A DNA stretch of 64,000 nt. Source: an uncultured Prevotella sp. (GTDB taxonomy: Bacteria > Bacteroidota > Bacteroidia > Bacteroidales > Bacteroidaceae). Positions 16,234 through 25,599 of the stretch are shown piece by piece (the first letter of the stretch is position 1; each line of letters opens with the position of its first letter). The stretch spans positions 36,027 through 100,026 of the forward strand of contig CALBLK010000022.1 in the NCBI GenBank assembly GCA_937895845.1, given 5' to 3'. Made by a program: the position numbers and the translations under genes. The notes under the pieces are model-generated. The model ran no database searches. It worked only from the letters and a program-made list of their open reading frames with translations, and was not told the DNA's origin.

Positions 16234-17508
16234 ATGAACATACTACTGTTAGGCAGCGGCGGCCGTGAGCACGCACTGGCCTGGAAGATTGCACAGAGTC
16301 CGCGGGTGGAGAAACTGTTTGTCGCACCGGGCAACGCCGGAACGGCCTGCTGCGGCGAAAACGTTGACATGAGGGCCGATGACTTTGAGGCCATCAAGCG
16401 GTTCTGCGCGGAGAAAGCCATCGACATGGTGGTGGTAGGCCCAGAGGACCCACTGGTGAAAGGCATCTACGACGAGCTGCGCATGGACGCACGCACGGCG
16501 GACATCCCGGTGATCGGCCCTTCAAAGGAGGGCGCGGTGCTAGAGGGCTCAAAGGACTTTGCCAAGGGCTTCATGGCGCGCCACAACATCCCTACGGCCA
16601 GGTATGGCACGTTCGACGGAGCCACGCTCAGCGAGGGACTGGCTTTCCTGGAGACGCTCAAGCCACCCTATGTGCTCAAGGCTGACGGGCTGTGCGCCGG
16701 AAAGGGTGTGCTCATCCTGCCCACGCTGGAGGAGGCCCGGCACGAGCTGAAGGAAATGCTGGGCGGAATGTTCGGCAACGCATCGGCACGCGTAGTCATC
16801 GAGGAATTCCTCAGCGGCATCGAGTGCTCAGTGTTTGCGCTCACCGACGGACAGCACTACAAGATTCTGCCCGAGGCCAAGGACTACAAGCGCATCGGAG
16901 AGCACGACACGGGACTGAACACAGGCGGGATGGGCAGCGTGTCGCCGGTGCCCTTCGCTGACAAGGCGTGGATGAAGAAAGTGGAAGACCGCATCATCCG
17001 TCCCACGGTTGAGGGACTGTCGGCAGAGGGTATCGCCTACAAGGGCTTTATCTTCTTCGGACTTATCAACGTAAAGGGCGAGCCGATGGTCATCGAATAC
17101 AACTGCCGCATGGGCGACCCCGAAACCGAGAGCGTGATGCTCAGGCTGAAGAGCGACCTCGTTGACCTGCTCGAGGGTGTGGCCGCGGGCGACCTTGACC
17201 AGCGCCCCATCGCGTTCGACGAGCGCGCAGCGGTGTGCGTGATGCTGGTCAGCGGCGGCTATCCGCAGGCCTACAAGAAAGGCTATCCCATCACTGGCAT
17301 CGACCAGGTGGAAGACAGCATCGTTTTCCATGCAGGAACAGCCCTGAAAGACGGCCAGGTGGTGACCGACGGCGGACGTGTCATTGCCGTGAGCTCATAC
17401 GGGAAAGACAGGGCAGAGGCACTGAAAAAGTCGTTCGAGGCTGCCCAGAAGATACAGTTTAAAGACAAATATTTCAGAAAGGACATCGGCGCTGACCTGC
17501 AAGCATGA
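16234..17508 (+). CDS. purD: Phosphoribosylamine-glycine ligase
   Basis: GAR synthetase, the second step of de novo purine synthesis, joining 5-phosphoribosylamine and glycine with ATP. The 424-residue product has the N-terminal domain start MNILLLGSGGREHALAWKIA, the ATP-grasp core (PYVLKADGLCAGKGVLI; VIEEFLSGIECSVFALTDG; GMGSVSPVPF) and the metal-binding C-terminal segment VIEYNCRMGDPETESVM, all at the expected places. It is the first gene of a run with ATG/TGA overlaps: its stop (17506-17508) overlaps the start of the following membrane-protein gene at 17505. Confidence 0.96.
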   Translation: MNILLLGSGGREHALAWKIAQSPRVEKLFVAPGNAGTACCGENVDMRADDFEAIKRFCAEKAIDMVVVGPEDPLVKGIYDELRMDARTADIPVIGPSKEGAVLEGSKDFAKGFMARHNIPTARYGTFDGATLSEGLAFLETLKPPYVLKADGLCAGKGVLILPTLEEARHELKEMLGGMFGNASARVVIEEFLSGIECSVFALTDGQHYKILPEAKDYKRIGEHDTGLNTGGMGSVSPVPFADKAWMKKVEDRIIRPTVEGLSAEGIAYKGFIFFGLINVKGEPMVIEYNCRMGDPETESVMLRLKSDLVDLLEGVAAGDLDQRPIAFDERAAVCVMLVSGGYPQAYKKGYPITGIDQVEDSIVFHAGTALKDGQVVTDGGRVIAVSSYGKDRAEALKKSFEAAQKIQFKDKYFRKDIGADLQA

Positions 17509-18443
17509 CCAAGCGACTGCAAAACAGAATATCGGAAAGCCGGATGGCCCTGCCCGTGATGGCAGTGTATGGCAGCATGGTGTGGATGGCCGGAGGCTTG
17601 GTGACCGGGCACTGGTGGATTCAGTTCGCGCTCTTCGCCCTGTCCACCTACCTCATGGTGGAGCTGAACAACAGCAATGCGCTCATCCGCATATACAGCC
17701 GGATGGTGTCGTGCTCATACATCGCAATCACCACAGCGGCCTGTTTCATGTTCGGCTCGCAGAGCGGCGCCTTCACCCAGCTGTGCTTCGTGGTGGCCTG
17801 CCTGTGCCTGTTCAAGACCTACCAGGACCAAAAGGCCACCGGCATGGCTTTCATGGCATCGCTCAGTCTGAGCTTGGTGTCGTTCACATCCGTCCACGTG
17901 CTGTACTTCTTCCCGGTAATGTGGGGCATCATGGCCGCGTTTCTCCAGTCGCTGAGCCTGCGCACGTGGGGAGCCTCCGTGCTGGGAGGGCTCACCCCCT
18001 ACTGGATGCTGATGCCCTACCTGGTCTATACCGGCAGCTTTGACATGGTGGCCGGCAACCTCGGACAACTGCTCGCATTCGCGCCCATCGGCGACTTCAG
18101 CGCCATCAACCGGCAGCAGTGGGTCACACTGGCCTTTGTTTGCGCCCTCGCCCTGACTGGCACCGTCCACTACCTGCGCACCAGCTACAATGACAAAATC
18201 CGCATCAGGCAGCTCTACGAGTGCTTCATCACCGTGGACTTCTTTGCCTTCCTGCTCTTTGCGCTCCAGCCGCAGCACTATGAGCTGGCCATGCACCTGC
18301 TCATCATCAACACCAGCCCGCTCATCGCCCATTTCATTGCGCTCACACACACGCGGGTGACCAATGTCTCCTTTATCGCAATCCTTACCGCCACTCTGGC
18401 ACTAACGGCTTATAACCTATGGATTTCATCACTGGCTTTCTGA
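17505..18443 (+). CDS. Polytopic membrane protein, Bacteroidales-specific, unknown function
   Basis: A 312-residue protein with about eight to nine hydrophobic segments (for example MALPVMAVYGSMVWMAGGLV, WIQFALFALSTYLMVEL, FMASLSLSLVSFTSVHVLYFF, LAMHLLIINTSPLIAHFIAL) and no signal peptide or catalytic motif that I recognise. It resembles, without proof, the multi-pass proteins of unknown function that many Bacteroidetes carry beside purine or envelope genes. The start overlaps the purD stop by 4 bp and its end overlaps the next gene by 25 bp, so it belongs to the purD transcription unit. Confidence 0.7.
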   Translation: MTKRLQNRISESRMALPVMAVYGSMVWMAGGLVTGHWWIQFALFALSTYLMVELNNSNALIRIYSRMVSCSYIAITTAACFMFGSQSGAFTQLCFVVACLCLFKTYQDQKATGMAFMASLSLSLVSFTSVHVLYFFPVMWGIMAAFLQSLSLRTWGASVLGGLTPYWMLMPYLVYTGSFDMVAGNLGQLLAFAPIGDFSAINRQQWVTLAFVCALALTGTVHYLRTSYNDKIRIRQLYECFITVDFFAFLLFALQPQHYELAMHLLIINTSPLIAHFIALTHTRVTNVSFIAILTATLALTAYNLWISSLAF

Positions 18444-19690
18444 TACAGTATGGCTACTGGGGCATGCTGTTTGCCGCCTTTCTGGCCGGCAGCTTCTTTC
18501 CGTTCAGCAGCGAGGCTGTAATGGTGGGGCTGATAGCCGCCGGACTGCCCCCAAAAGAACTGTGCGTCTACGCCACCATCGGCAATGCTGCCGGCGGCAT
18601 GTTCAACTATGGCGTTGGACGGATGGGCAAGGGCGAATGGATAGAGAAATACCTCCATGTGAAAAAGAAAGACCTTGACAAGGCCGAACGCTTTATGGCC
18701 GGGCGGGGAGCCTGGATGGGCTTCTTCGGCTTCCTGCCCCTGCTGGGCAGCGCCATCACCATCCTGCTGGGACTGATGCGGGCCAACATCGTCATCTCAA
18801 TGGCGAGCATCACCATCGGCAAAGCCCTGCGCTACATTCTCCTTGCACTGGGCATGAGCGCCTTTGCGCTCACCTCGTGCACGGGAGCGCACGAGCGGCA
18901 GAAGCCAGTGGTGACGGTCACCATCGAGCCTTTGCGGTTCTTTGTCGAACAGATTGGCGGCGACCACTTTAAGGTGAACACAATGGTTCCGGGCGGAAGC
19001 AGCCCCGAAACCTACGAACCCACGGCCCGGCAGATGGTGGAGCTGGGCGAAAGCCAGATCTATTTCATGGTGGGACAGCTGGGCTTTGAGCGCACACAGG
19101 CACGCCAGCTGAGGGCCAACGCCCCCCAGCTGACGTGGGTGGACACATCGGAGGGCATCCGCCCACTGGCAGGCCCGGACAACACTGCCGACCCTCACAC
19201 ATGGACATCGCCGGACAACGCCATCGTGATAGCCCGGAACATCTACAGGGCACTGGCCATGGCCGACAGCCGGGACTCCTTGGTGTTCAAGGAGAACCTC
19301 AGGCGGCTGTGCAGCCGCATCACGCAGCTTGACCGCACCATCAGCACTCGCATGGCGGCAGCGCGTGACAGAGACAAGGGCCACGCGCGCGCCTTTGTCA
19401 TCTACCACCCCACACTCACCTATTTCGCCAGGCGTTACGGACTGGAGCAACTGGCCGTCGAGGAGAACGGGCACGAGCCATCGGCGCAGTCGCTGAGACA
19501 GCTGCTTGACAAGGCTGCGGCCAAGGGCGCGCGTGTGATGCTGGTGCAGAAGGAATTCAGCAACCGTAACATCGCCACCGTGTGCCAAGGGACAGGCATT
19601 GAGACCAAGGAAATCAACCCGCTGAGCTACAACTGGTTCGATGAGATGGACGCCATCTCGAAAATTCTGTGCGGAGATTCGTGCCAATAA
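18419..19690 (+). CDS. Fusion of a DedA/VTT-type membrane domain (YqaA-like) with a zinc ABC substrate-binding domain (ZnuA-like)
   Basis: A single 423-codon frame without stop. Residues 1-150 are a small VTT-family membrane protein (FAAFLAGSFFPFSSEAVMVG, YATIGNAAGGMFNYGVGRMG, GFFGFLPLLGSAITILLGLM), about the length of free-standing YqaA proteins. Residues 165-420 are a cluster A-I metal-binding protein like ZnuA/TroA (VTIEPLRFFVEQIGGDHFKV, GGSSPETYEPT, ADPHTWTSPDNA, FVIYHPTLTYFARRYGL, EENGHEPS), with the expected His ligands. The join ALGMSAFALTSC looks like a lipoprotein signal, and ATGs at 18800 and 18854 could start a separate ZnuA lipoprotein. So this is either a true fusion or one frame with an internal start. 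Confidence 0.8.
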   Translation: MDFITGFLIQYGYWGMLFAAFLAGSFFPFSSEAVMVGLIAAGLPPKELCVYATIGNAAGGMFNYGVGRMGKGEWIEKYLHVKKKDLDKAERFMAGRGAWMGFFGFLPLLGSAITILLGLMRANIVISMASITIGKALRYILLALGMSAFALTSCTGAHERQKPVVTVTIEPLRFFVEQIGGDHFKVNTMVPGGSSPETYEPTARQMVELGESQIYFMVGQLGFERTQARQLRANAPQLTWVDTSEGIRPLAGPDNTADPHTWTSPDNAIVIARNIYRALAMADSRDSLVFKENLRRLCSRITQLDRTISTRMAAARDRDKGHARAFVIYHPTLTYFARRYGLEQLAVEENGHEPSAQSLRQLLDKAAAKGARVMLVQKEFSNRNIATVCQGTGIETKEINPLSYNWFDEMDAISKILCGDSCQ

Positions 19691-19719
19691 CCCGAACAAC
19701 CGCTTAAAGCACAAAAGCC

Positions 19720-20379
19720 ATGCAGCCATTACAGATAGAGCTCAGCCATGTGACAGCCGGCTATGAAGGCCATGCCCACATCAGGGATGTGTGCCTCCGC
19801 ATCAACAGAAATGACTTTGTGGGCATTGTGGGGCGCAACGGCGGAGGCAAGACCACACTGCTGCGCGTCATCCTCGGGCTGCTCAAGCCCCTGTCAGGAA
19901 CAGTGAACTACTTTGATGAGAACGGACACACCTGCGTCCGTCCGCAGATGGGCTACCTGCCCCAGCACAGTGCCATCGACCGCGACTTTCCCATCACGGT
20001 GGAAGAGACCGTGCTCTCGGGCCTTCAATGTCGCAAGTCGCTGCTGGCACCTTTCAGCCGCGAACTGAGGGAAATGGCCGGCAGGGCCATCCACAAAATG
20101 GAGCTTGACGCGCTGAAAGACAGGCCCATCAAGGCGTTGAGCGGCGGCGAACTGCAACGCACACTCATGGCGCGCGCCATAGCCGCCGACCCGCAGGTGC
20201 TGGTGCTCGACGAACCCAACACCTACATTGACAGCCACACCAGGGAGCGGCTGGAACGGCTGCTTGACAAACTGAGCGGCCAGCGCACCATCATCATGGT
20301 AAGCCACGACACGGCCAGCCTCGGCAAGCGTGCCACCACACTTGTGCGAATGGACGAAACGGCCACTATTTCGCGTTAA
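19720..20379 (+). CDS. ABC transporter ATP-binding protein, ZnuC-like
   Basis: The ATPase of a metal (zinc or manganese) importer. The 219-residue product has Walker A GRNGGGKTTLL, Q-loop GYLPQHSAID, signature LSGGELQR, Walker B VLVLDEPN and the switch His in IMVSHDTA. The ZnuC affiliation rests on the PQHSAIDRDFPITVEETVL region and on the adjacent ZnuA-like domain, 29 bp upstream. It is shorter than usual ZnuC proteins (about 250). No permease gene follows: the next gene is a DUF2723 protein with its own promoter, so the membrane subunit must be encoded elsewhere or be absent. Confidence 0.85.
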   Translation: MQPLQIELSHVTAGYEGHAHIRDVCLRINRNDFVGIVGRNGGGKTTLLRVILGLLKPLSGTVNYFDENGHTCVRPQMGYLPQHSAIDRDFPITVEETVLSGLQCRKSLLAPFSRELREMAGRAIHKMELDALKDRPIKALSGGELQRTLMARAIAADPQVLVLDEPNTYIDSHTRERLERLLDKLSGQRTIIMVSHDTASLGKRATTLVRMDETATISR

Positions 20380-20416
20380 AAAAGGCGAAAAGACCTGTAA
20401 CTTAGCCGATTTATAT

Positions 20417-20469
20417 TAACTTTGCACGCGTATATGAATCAGCAGACAGACGCTCAATGCAAGCGTCTG
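20417..20469 (+). promoter_or_regulatory. -7 box and leader hairpin of the DUF2723 gene
   Basis: TAACTTTG at 20417-20424 is followed in the leader by an 8-bp hairpin (20447-20454 and 20462-20469, CAGACGCT). The -33 element is weak. About 95 nt of leader precede the start codon. Confidence 0.5.
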
Positions 20470-20524
20470 CCGCACACTGGCAGATTCGAATAGTTTTAAC
20501 ACCTACCTAATATTTAGCCAAAGA

Positions 20525-23500
20525 ATGAAGCGATTTAAACTGGTAGACAATATTCTGGGCTGGCTATCCTTTTTGATAGCGGCCTTTGTCTATTGCTCTA
20601 CGATTGAGCCGACAGCCAGCTTCTGGGACTGTCCCGAATTCATCACAACAGGTTACAAACTGGAGATTGGACACCCGCCCGGCGCACCATTCTTTATGCT
20701 CACAGCCAACCTGTTCTCCCAGTTTGTCAGTGACCCCTCGCAAGTTGCACGCATGGTGAACGCCATGAGCGCCCTGCTCTCGGCCACCACCATCCTGTTC
20801 CTGTTCTGGTCGATATCACACCTCACCCGCAAGCTGCTCACTGACAACTGGAACGAGCTGACCGTCGGCAAGACCATCGCCATCGAGATGGCAGCCATGA
20901 CCGGCGCACTGATTTACACATTCAGCGACACCTTCTGGTTCAGTGCGGTCGAGGGAGAGGTTTACGCCTACTCCTCGGCGTTCACGGCTGTGGTGTTCTG
21001 GCTGATATTAAAGTGGGAGGAGCATGCAGACGAGCCCCACAGCGACCGCTGGCTGGTGCTCATCATGTACATGACAGGCCTCTCCATCGGCGTCCATCTG
21101 CTTAACCTGCTCTGCGTGCCGGCCATCGTGCTGGTGTACTACTACCGCCGCTTCCCCCACCAAGACGGCCGCGCCGACCTCAAGGGCTCGCTCGTGGCAC
21201 TGGCCATTTCTGTGGTTATCCTGGCCGCAGTGCTCTATGGCGTGGTTCCCGGCATCGTGCGCGTGGGCGGCTGGTTCGAGCTGTTCTTCGTCAACGTCCT
21301 TGGCTGTCCGTTCAACACCGGCGAGATTATCTACATCTTCCTGCTCATCGCCTGCATCATCTGGGCCATCTGGGAGACCTACCGGAAGAACGGCAAGCGC
21401 GGCAACATCGCCTTCCTTGCCTCCGTCGCCATGCTGGGCATACCTTTCTATGGCTACGGATGGAGCTCGGTGGCCATCGGCATTGTGGTGCTGGCCATCC
21501 TCTGGTTCATCCTGCAGCGCAAGGCCGCCGGCAAGCCGCTTGTGAGCGCCCGGGTGAAAAACACCTCGCTGCTCTGCATGCTGATGCTGATGATTGGCTA
21601 CTCGACCTATGCCGTCATTGTCATCCGCTCGGCCGCCAACCCGCCCATGGACCAGAACTCTCCCGAGGACATCTTCACGCTGGGCGAATACCTGGGCCGC
21701 GAGCAGTATGGCCAGCGCCCGCTGTTCTACGGCCAGGCCTACACCTCGCAGGTGGCCCTGGAGCGCGAGGGCGGCATGTGCCGCCCCGAGATGAGCAAAG
21801 GCGCACCGGTCTACCAGCGCAAGGAGAAGAGCAGCGCCAGCGAGAAAGACTCCTACTTCGTTGTGCGCACCAAGGACGAGTACAAGTACGCCCAGAACAT
21901 GCTGTTCCCCCGGATGTACAGCAGTGCCCACACTGACGCATACGAGAGCTGGATGGGCGGAGTCGACGGTAACAACGTGCCCTATGACCGCTGCGGCGAA
22001 AACATTACCGTCAAGGTCCCCACACAGCTGGAGAACCTGCGCTTCTTCCTGTCCTACCAGTGCAACTTCATGTACTGGCGCTACTTCATGTGGAACTTCG
22101 CGGGCCGTCAGAACGACCTGCAGGGCAACGGAGAGCTGGAGCACGGCAACTGGATTAGCGGTTTCAAGTGGCTTGACAACTGGCGCCTGGGCGACCAGAG
22201 CAAGCTGCCCGACGACCTGAAGAGCAACAAGGGACACAACGTGTTCTACTGCCTGCCATTGCTGCTCGGCCTCATCGGCCTCTTCTGGCAGGCGTTCCGC
22301 AAGGGGCAGAAAGGCATCCGCCAGTTCTGGGTGGTGTTCTTCCTGTTCTTCATGACCGGCCTGGCCATCGTGATTTACCTGAACCAGACCCCCATGCAGC
22401 CACGCGAGCGCGACTATGCCTATGCCGGCTCGTTCTACGCCTTTGCCATCTGGTGCGGCATGGGTGTGGCAGCCATCACCGAAATGCTGTGGCGCAAGCT
22501 CAGGGGTCACGAGGCGGCTGTCGCCGCACTGGTAGGACTGGCTGGCCTGGCTGTGCCCGTCCAGATGGCTTCGCAGACATGGGACGACCATGACCGCAGC
22601 GGCCGCTACACCTGCCGCGACTTCGGCCAGAACTACCTCATGTCACTCCAGCAGGAGGGAGCGCCCATCATCTTCACCAACGGCGACAATGACACCTTCC
22701 CCCTGTGGTACAACCAGGACACCGAGGGTGTGCGTACCGACGCCCGCGTGTGCAACCTCAGCTACCTGCAAACCGACTGGTACATCGACCAGATGAGGCG
22801 CCCGGCCTACAACTCGCCGTCGGTTCCCATCACGTGGAGCCGCCTGGAATACTGCGCCGGCACCAATGACTACATCCGCGTTGTGCCACAGCTCAAGGAA
22901 AGCATCAAGCAGCTGTACCAGACTTATCCCGAGGAGGCGAAGAAACTCTTTGGCGACAACCCCTTCGAACTGAAGAACGTGCTGAAGTACTGGGTGCGCA
23001 ACAAGCTGAACGCCCAGCAGCGCGAGGTGCTCAAACTGCTTGTGGGCGACACGGGCGACGGCATCCACGTGATTCCCACCGACACGGTTTACATGACCAT
23101 TGACAAGGAGGCGGTAAGGAAGAGCGGCATGATGATGGCCGCAGACTCCATCCCCGACCGGATGACCATCTCACTCAAAGGCAAGAGCGCCCTGTACAAG
23201 GGAGACCTGATGATGCTTGAGATGATAGCCCAGTGCAACTGGACACGGCCCATCTATGTGGCCATGACCGTGGGAGAGGACAACTACATGAACCTTGGCG
23301 ACAACTTCGTGCAAGAGGGACTGGTGAACCGCATCACCCCGTTCACCACAACCGTTGACGGCGTGCCGGTCGACGGCGCGAAGAACTTCGACACCGAGCG
23401 CACCTACAACTGCCTGATGAAGAAGTTCAAGTTTGGCGGCCTGGAGCAGAAGGGGCTCTACATCGACGAGACAGTGATGCGCATGTGCTACACGCACCGC

Positions 23501-23914
23501 AGGATATTCATGCAGCTGGCCAACAACCTCATCAAGGAGAACCAGCCGAAGCGCGCAGCCGAAGTGCTGGCCTACGCTGACAAGCACATCCCCTACTACA
23601 ACGTACCCGTTGACTTCTACGGCTCACTGGACGAGGCCCGGGCCTATGCCGCCATTGGCAACAAGGGCAAGGCCATGAACCTGCTGAAGCAGCTGTGGAC
23701 CAAGTCAGAACAGTACCTCAACTGGTACTGCAGCCTGGACGGCATCCGCTTTGCGAGCGCCCAGTCGGACTGTCTGCGCCACTTCTACATCATGCAGCAG
23801 GTGAACATGCTCGCCGCCCATATTGATGCCAAGTGGGCCGAGACAAACATGAACAAGATGGGAACCCTGATGGACACCTACTCGAACAAGGGCGGGAGAT
23901 TTCCCAACCAGTAA
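20525..23914 (+). CDS. DUF2723 membrane glycosyltransferase (protein O-mannosyltransferase-like)
   Basis: An 1129-residue protein of the DUF2723 family. The N-terminal half is a multi-pass membrane domain of the GT-C type that begins WLSFLIAAFVYCSTIEPTAS and carries the family's early acidic motif FWDCPEFITTGYKLEIGHPP. Later come a second hydrophobic block (residues 580-700) and a soluble C-terminal region of about 400 residues. Human TMEM260, a protein O-mannosyltransferase, belongs to this family, and Bacteroidetes members are associated with envelope protein O-glycosylation. The donor and acceptor here are unknown. It is monocistronic: its own -7 box lies upstream and a strong terminator immediately downstream. 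Confidence 0.85.
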   Translation: MKRFKLVDNILGWLSFLIAAFVYCSTIEPTASFWDCPEFITTGYKLEIGHPPGAPFFMLTANLFSQFVSDPSQVARMVNAMSALLSATTILFLFWSISHLTRKLLTDNWNELTVGKTIAIEMAAMTGALIYTFSDTFWFSAVEGEVYAYSSAFTAVVFWLILKWEEHADEPHSDRWLVLIMYMTGLSIGVHLLNLLCVPAIVLVYYYRRFPHQDGRADLKGSLVALAISVVILAAVLYGVVPGIVRVGGWFELFFVNVLGCPFNTGEIIYIFLLIACIIWAIWETYRKNGKRGNIAFLASVAMLGIPFYGYGWSSVAIGIVVLAILWFILQRKAAGKPLVSARVKNTSLLCMLMLMIGYSTYAVIVIRSAANPPMDQNSPEDIFTLGEYLGREQYGQRPLFYGQAYTSQVALEREGGMCRPEMSKGAPVYQRKEKSSASEKDSYFVVRTKDEYKYAQNMLFPRMYSSAHTDAYESWMGGVDGNNVPYDRCGENITVKVPTQLENLRFFLSYQCNFMYWRYFMWNFAGRQNDLQGNGELEHGNWISGFKWLDNWRLGDQSKLPDDLKSNKGHNVFYCLPLLLGLIGLFWQAFRKGQKGIRQFWVVFFLFFMTGLAIVIYLNQTPMQPRERDYAYAGSFYAFAIWCGMGVAAITEMLWRKLRGHEAAVAALVGLAGLAVPVQMASQTWDDHDRSGRYTCRDFGQNYLMSLQQEGAPIIFTNGDNDTFPLWYNQDTEGVRTDARVCNLSYLQTDWYIDQMRRPAYNSPSVPITWSRLEYCAGTNDYIRVVPQLKESIKQLYQTYPEEAKKLFGDNPFELKNVLKYWVRNKLNAQQREVLKLLVGDTGDGIHVIPTDTVYMTIDKEAVRKSGMMMAADSIPDRMTISLKGKSALYKGDLMMLEMIAQCNWTRPIYVAMTVGEDNYMNLGDNFVQEGLVNRITPFTTTVDGVPVDGAKNFDTERTYNCLMKKFKFGGLEQKGLYIDETVMRMCYTHRRIFMQLANNLIKENQPKRAAEVLAYADKHIPYYNVPVDFYGSLDEARAYAAIGNKGKAMNLLKQLWTKSEQYLNWYCSLDGIRFASAQSDCLRHFYIMQQVNMLAAHIDAKWAETNMNKMGTLMDTYSNKGGRFPNQ

Positions 23915-23925
23915 CCCGAGACACC

Positions 23926-23970
23926 CTGCCCTCCATTTCTCCGGCACATGAGGAATGGAGGGCAGTTTTT
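23926..23970 (+). terminator. Intrinsic terminator after the DUF2723 gene
   Basis: A perfect 12-bp stem (23926-23937 and 23954-23965, CTGCCCTCCATT) is followed directly by TTTTT. Confidence 0.9.
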
Positions 23971-23995
23971 ATGACAGCTACGACATCTACCCAAC

Positions 23996-24607
23996 ATGAT
24001 TATCGAACAACCCGCAATCTGGCTCCGATGGCTTTACCCCAGGGCAACGTGGAGAATGAACAAGCACGAAAGGGCTGTCTACCTCACCTTTGACGACGGT
24101 CCAATACCCGAAGCCACGCCTTTCATTCTGAAAACCCTGGCCGAATATGGTGTCAAGGCCACATTCTTCATGGTGGGCGACAATGTGCGGAAACACCCCG
24201 AGCTGTACCGGCAGGTGGTAGAGGCGGGCCACCGCATCGGCAACCACACATTCAACCATATCGGAGGATTCAAGCACTCCGTCAAACATTACTGCGAGAA
24301 CGCCGACAAGGCCAACGCACTCCTGCACACCAACCTGTTCCGACCGCCACACGGCTGGATGCGCCTTGACCAGTATTTCTGGCTGGGGCGGCGCTACCGC
24401 ATCGTGATGTGGGACCTCGTGACGCGCGACTACTCCAAGTGGATGACGCCGCAGGGGGTGCTCAACAACGTGCGCCGCTACGCCCGCAACGGCTCCATCA
24501 TCACCTTTCACGATTCGGTCAAGAGCATCGACAAGTTGCATTTCGCCTTGCCCGAGGCCATCAAGTGGCTGAAAAAGCAAGGCTACGCCTTCAAGACATT
24601 CGACTGA
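23996..24607 (+). CDS. Polysaccharide deacetylase (NodB homology domain)
   Basis: A 203-residue carbohydrate esterase 4 protein. The NodB motifs are present: motif 1 YLTFDDGP with Asp33 and Asp34, motif 2 GNHTFNH with metal-binding His84 and His88, then FRPPHGW and a C-terminal HDS. Members remove N-acetyl groups from peptidoglycan, chitin-like or capsule polymers. No signal peptide is apparent, although the N-terminus carries a hydrophobic-aromatic stretch (PAIWLRWLYPRATW), so the location is uncertain. It is directly followed by queG with no spacing, which suggests one transcript. Confidence 0.9.
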   Translation: MIIEQPAIWLRWLYPRATWRMNKHERAVYLTFDDGPIPEATPFILKTLAEYGVKATFFMVGDNVRKHPELYRQVVEAGHRIGNHTFNHIGGFKHSVKHYCENADKANALLHTNLFRPPHGWMRLDQYFWLGRRYRIVMWDLVTRDYSKWMTPQGVLNNVRRYARNGSIITFHDSVKSIDKLHFALPEAIKWLKKQGYAFKTFD

Positions 24608-24627
24608 AAGCAACCACCACCAAGCCC

Positions 24628-25590
24628 TTGGCCACCACTCTCACATCGCAAACAGTCAAGAGCCTCGCCCGGTCGCTGGGCTTCCAGGCCTGCGGACTGG
24701 CCCAGGCCGCCCCCGTGGCAGCTGCCGTGGCCACCGCTTACCGCCAGTGGATAGCCCGGGGTGGCCATGCGGAAATGGACTACCTGGCCCGCAACGTGGA
24801 CAAGCGGCTCGACCCCACGCTGCTCATGCCGGGCGCCCGCACAATGGTGTGCGTGGCACTGGGCTACAGTCCGGCACGCCGCATAGCGAAAGGTGAGTAC
24901 CAGCTGGCGGCCTATGCCTACGGGCACGACTATCATGAGGTGATGAAAGACAAGCTGCACCAGCTGGCCGGAAGGCTCTGCCTGGGCAGCGGGGTGACCG
25001 TCCGCACATTCTGCGACACAGCACCCGTGCTGGAACGCTACTGGGCCGTGCAGGCCGGGCTGGGCTGGACAGGGCGCAACCACCAGCTGATAGTCCCCGG
25101 CGCCGGCTCGCAGTTCTTTCTCGGCGAGCTGCTCACCGCCGCCCAGGCCGACCACTATGACAAGCCTGTCGCCAACCGCTGCGGCAACTGCCACGCCTGC
25201 ACCGATGCCTGTGAGGCATTGCAGCAAGAGGCACGCACGCCAGCCACCTTCTTCAATTCGGCCGACTGTCTCTCCTACCAAACCATTGAGCGCCGCGGCG
25301 AACTCACGGCGAGTGCCCGGTCAAGGATAGGCAGCTGCATCTATGGCTGCGACCGCTGCCAGAGCGTGTGCCCATGGAACCGTTTTGCCAGGCCCACCGC
25401 AGAACCGCTGCTGCAGCCCAGCGAGGCCCTGCTGGCCATGACCCGCGAAGACTGGCACCGGCTATCGGCCGACGACTACCGCCGGCTGTTCAAGGGAAGT
25501 GCCGTGAAACGGGCAAAATATGAAGGGCTTGTGCGCAACATCCAGGCCGCAAGGGCCTGCACAGCCTCCACGGCACCGGGCAAAGACTGA
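24628..25590 (+). CDS. queG: Epoxyqueuosine reductase
   Basis: This cobalamin- and iron-sulfur-dependent enzyme performs the last step of queuosine formation in tRNA. The 320-residue length from a TTG at 24628 fits the family. Visible are the catalytic Asp in TFCDTAPVLERYWAVQAG, the GWTGRNHQLI substrate loop, and two ferredoxin-like clusters, CGNCHACTDACE and CIYGCDRCQSVCP. There is no ATG in frame before the conserved start of the protein (SLARSLGFQACGLA). The start is therefore TTG 24628 or the CTG at 24604 that overlaps the stop of the deacetylase gene. This suggests low or coupled expression. Confidence 0.9.
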   Translation: MATTLTSQTVKSLARSLGFQACGLAQAAPVAAAVATAYRQWIARGGHAEMDYLARNVDKRLDPTLLMPGARTMVCVALGYSPARRIAKGEYQLAAYAYGHDYHEVMKDKLHQLAGRLCLGSGVTVRTFCDTAPVLERYWAVQAGLGWTGRNHQLIVPGAGSQFFLGELLTAAQADHYDKPVANRCGNCHACTDACEALQQEARTPATFFNSADCLSYQTIERRGELTASARSRIGSCIYGCDRCQSVCPWNRFARPTAEPLLQPSEALLAMTREDWHRLSADDYRRLFKGSAVKRAKYEGLVRNIQAARACTASTAPGKD

Positions 25591-25599
25591 GGCTCTGCG

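Noticed and set aside
21008..22591. Long antisense frames opposite GC-rich genes, for example 527 codons opposite the DUF2723 gene and others opposite rhaK and rlmL
   Set aside because: They mirror the codon structure of the real gene on the other strand and have no independent start signals or recognisable domains.
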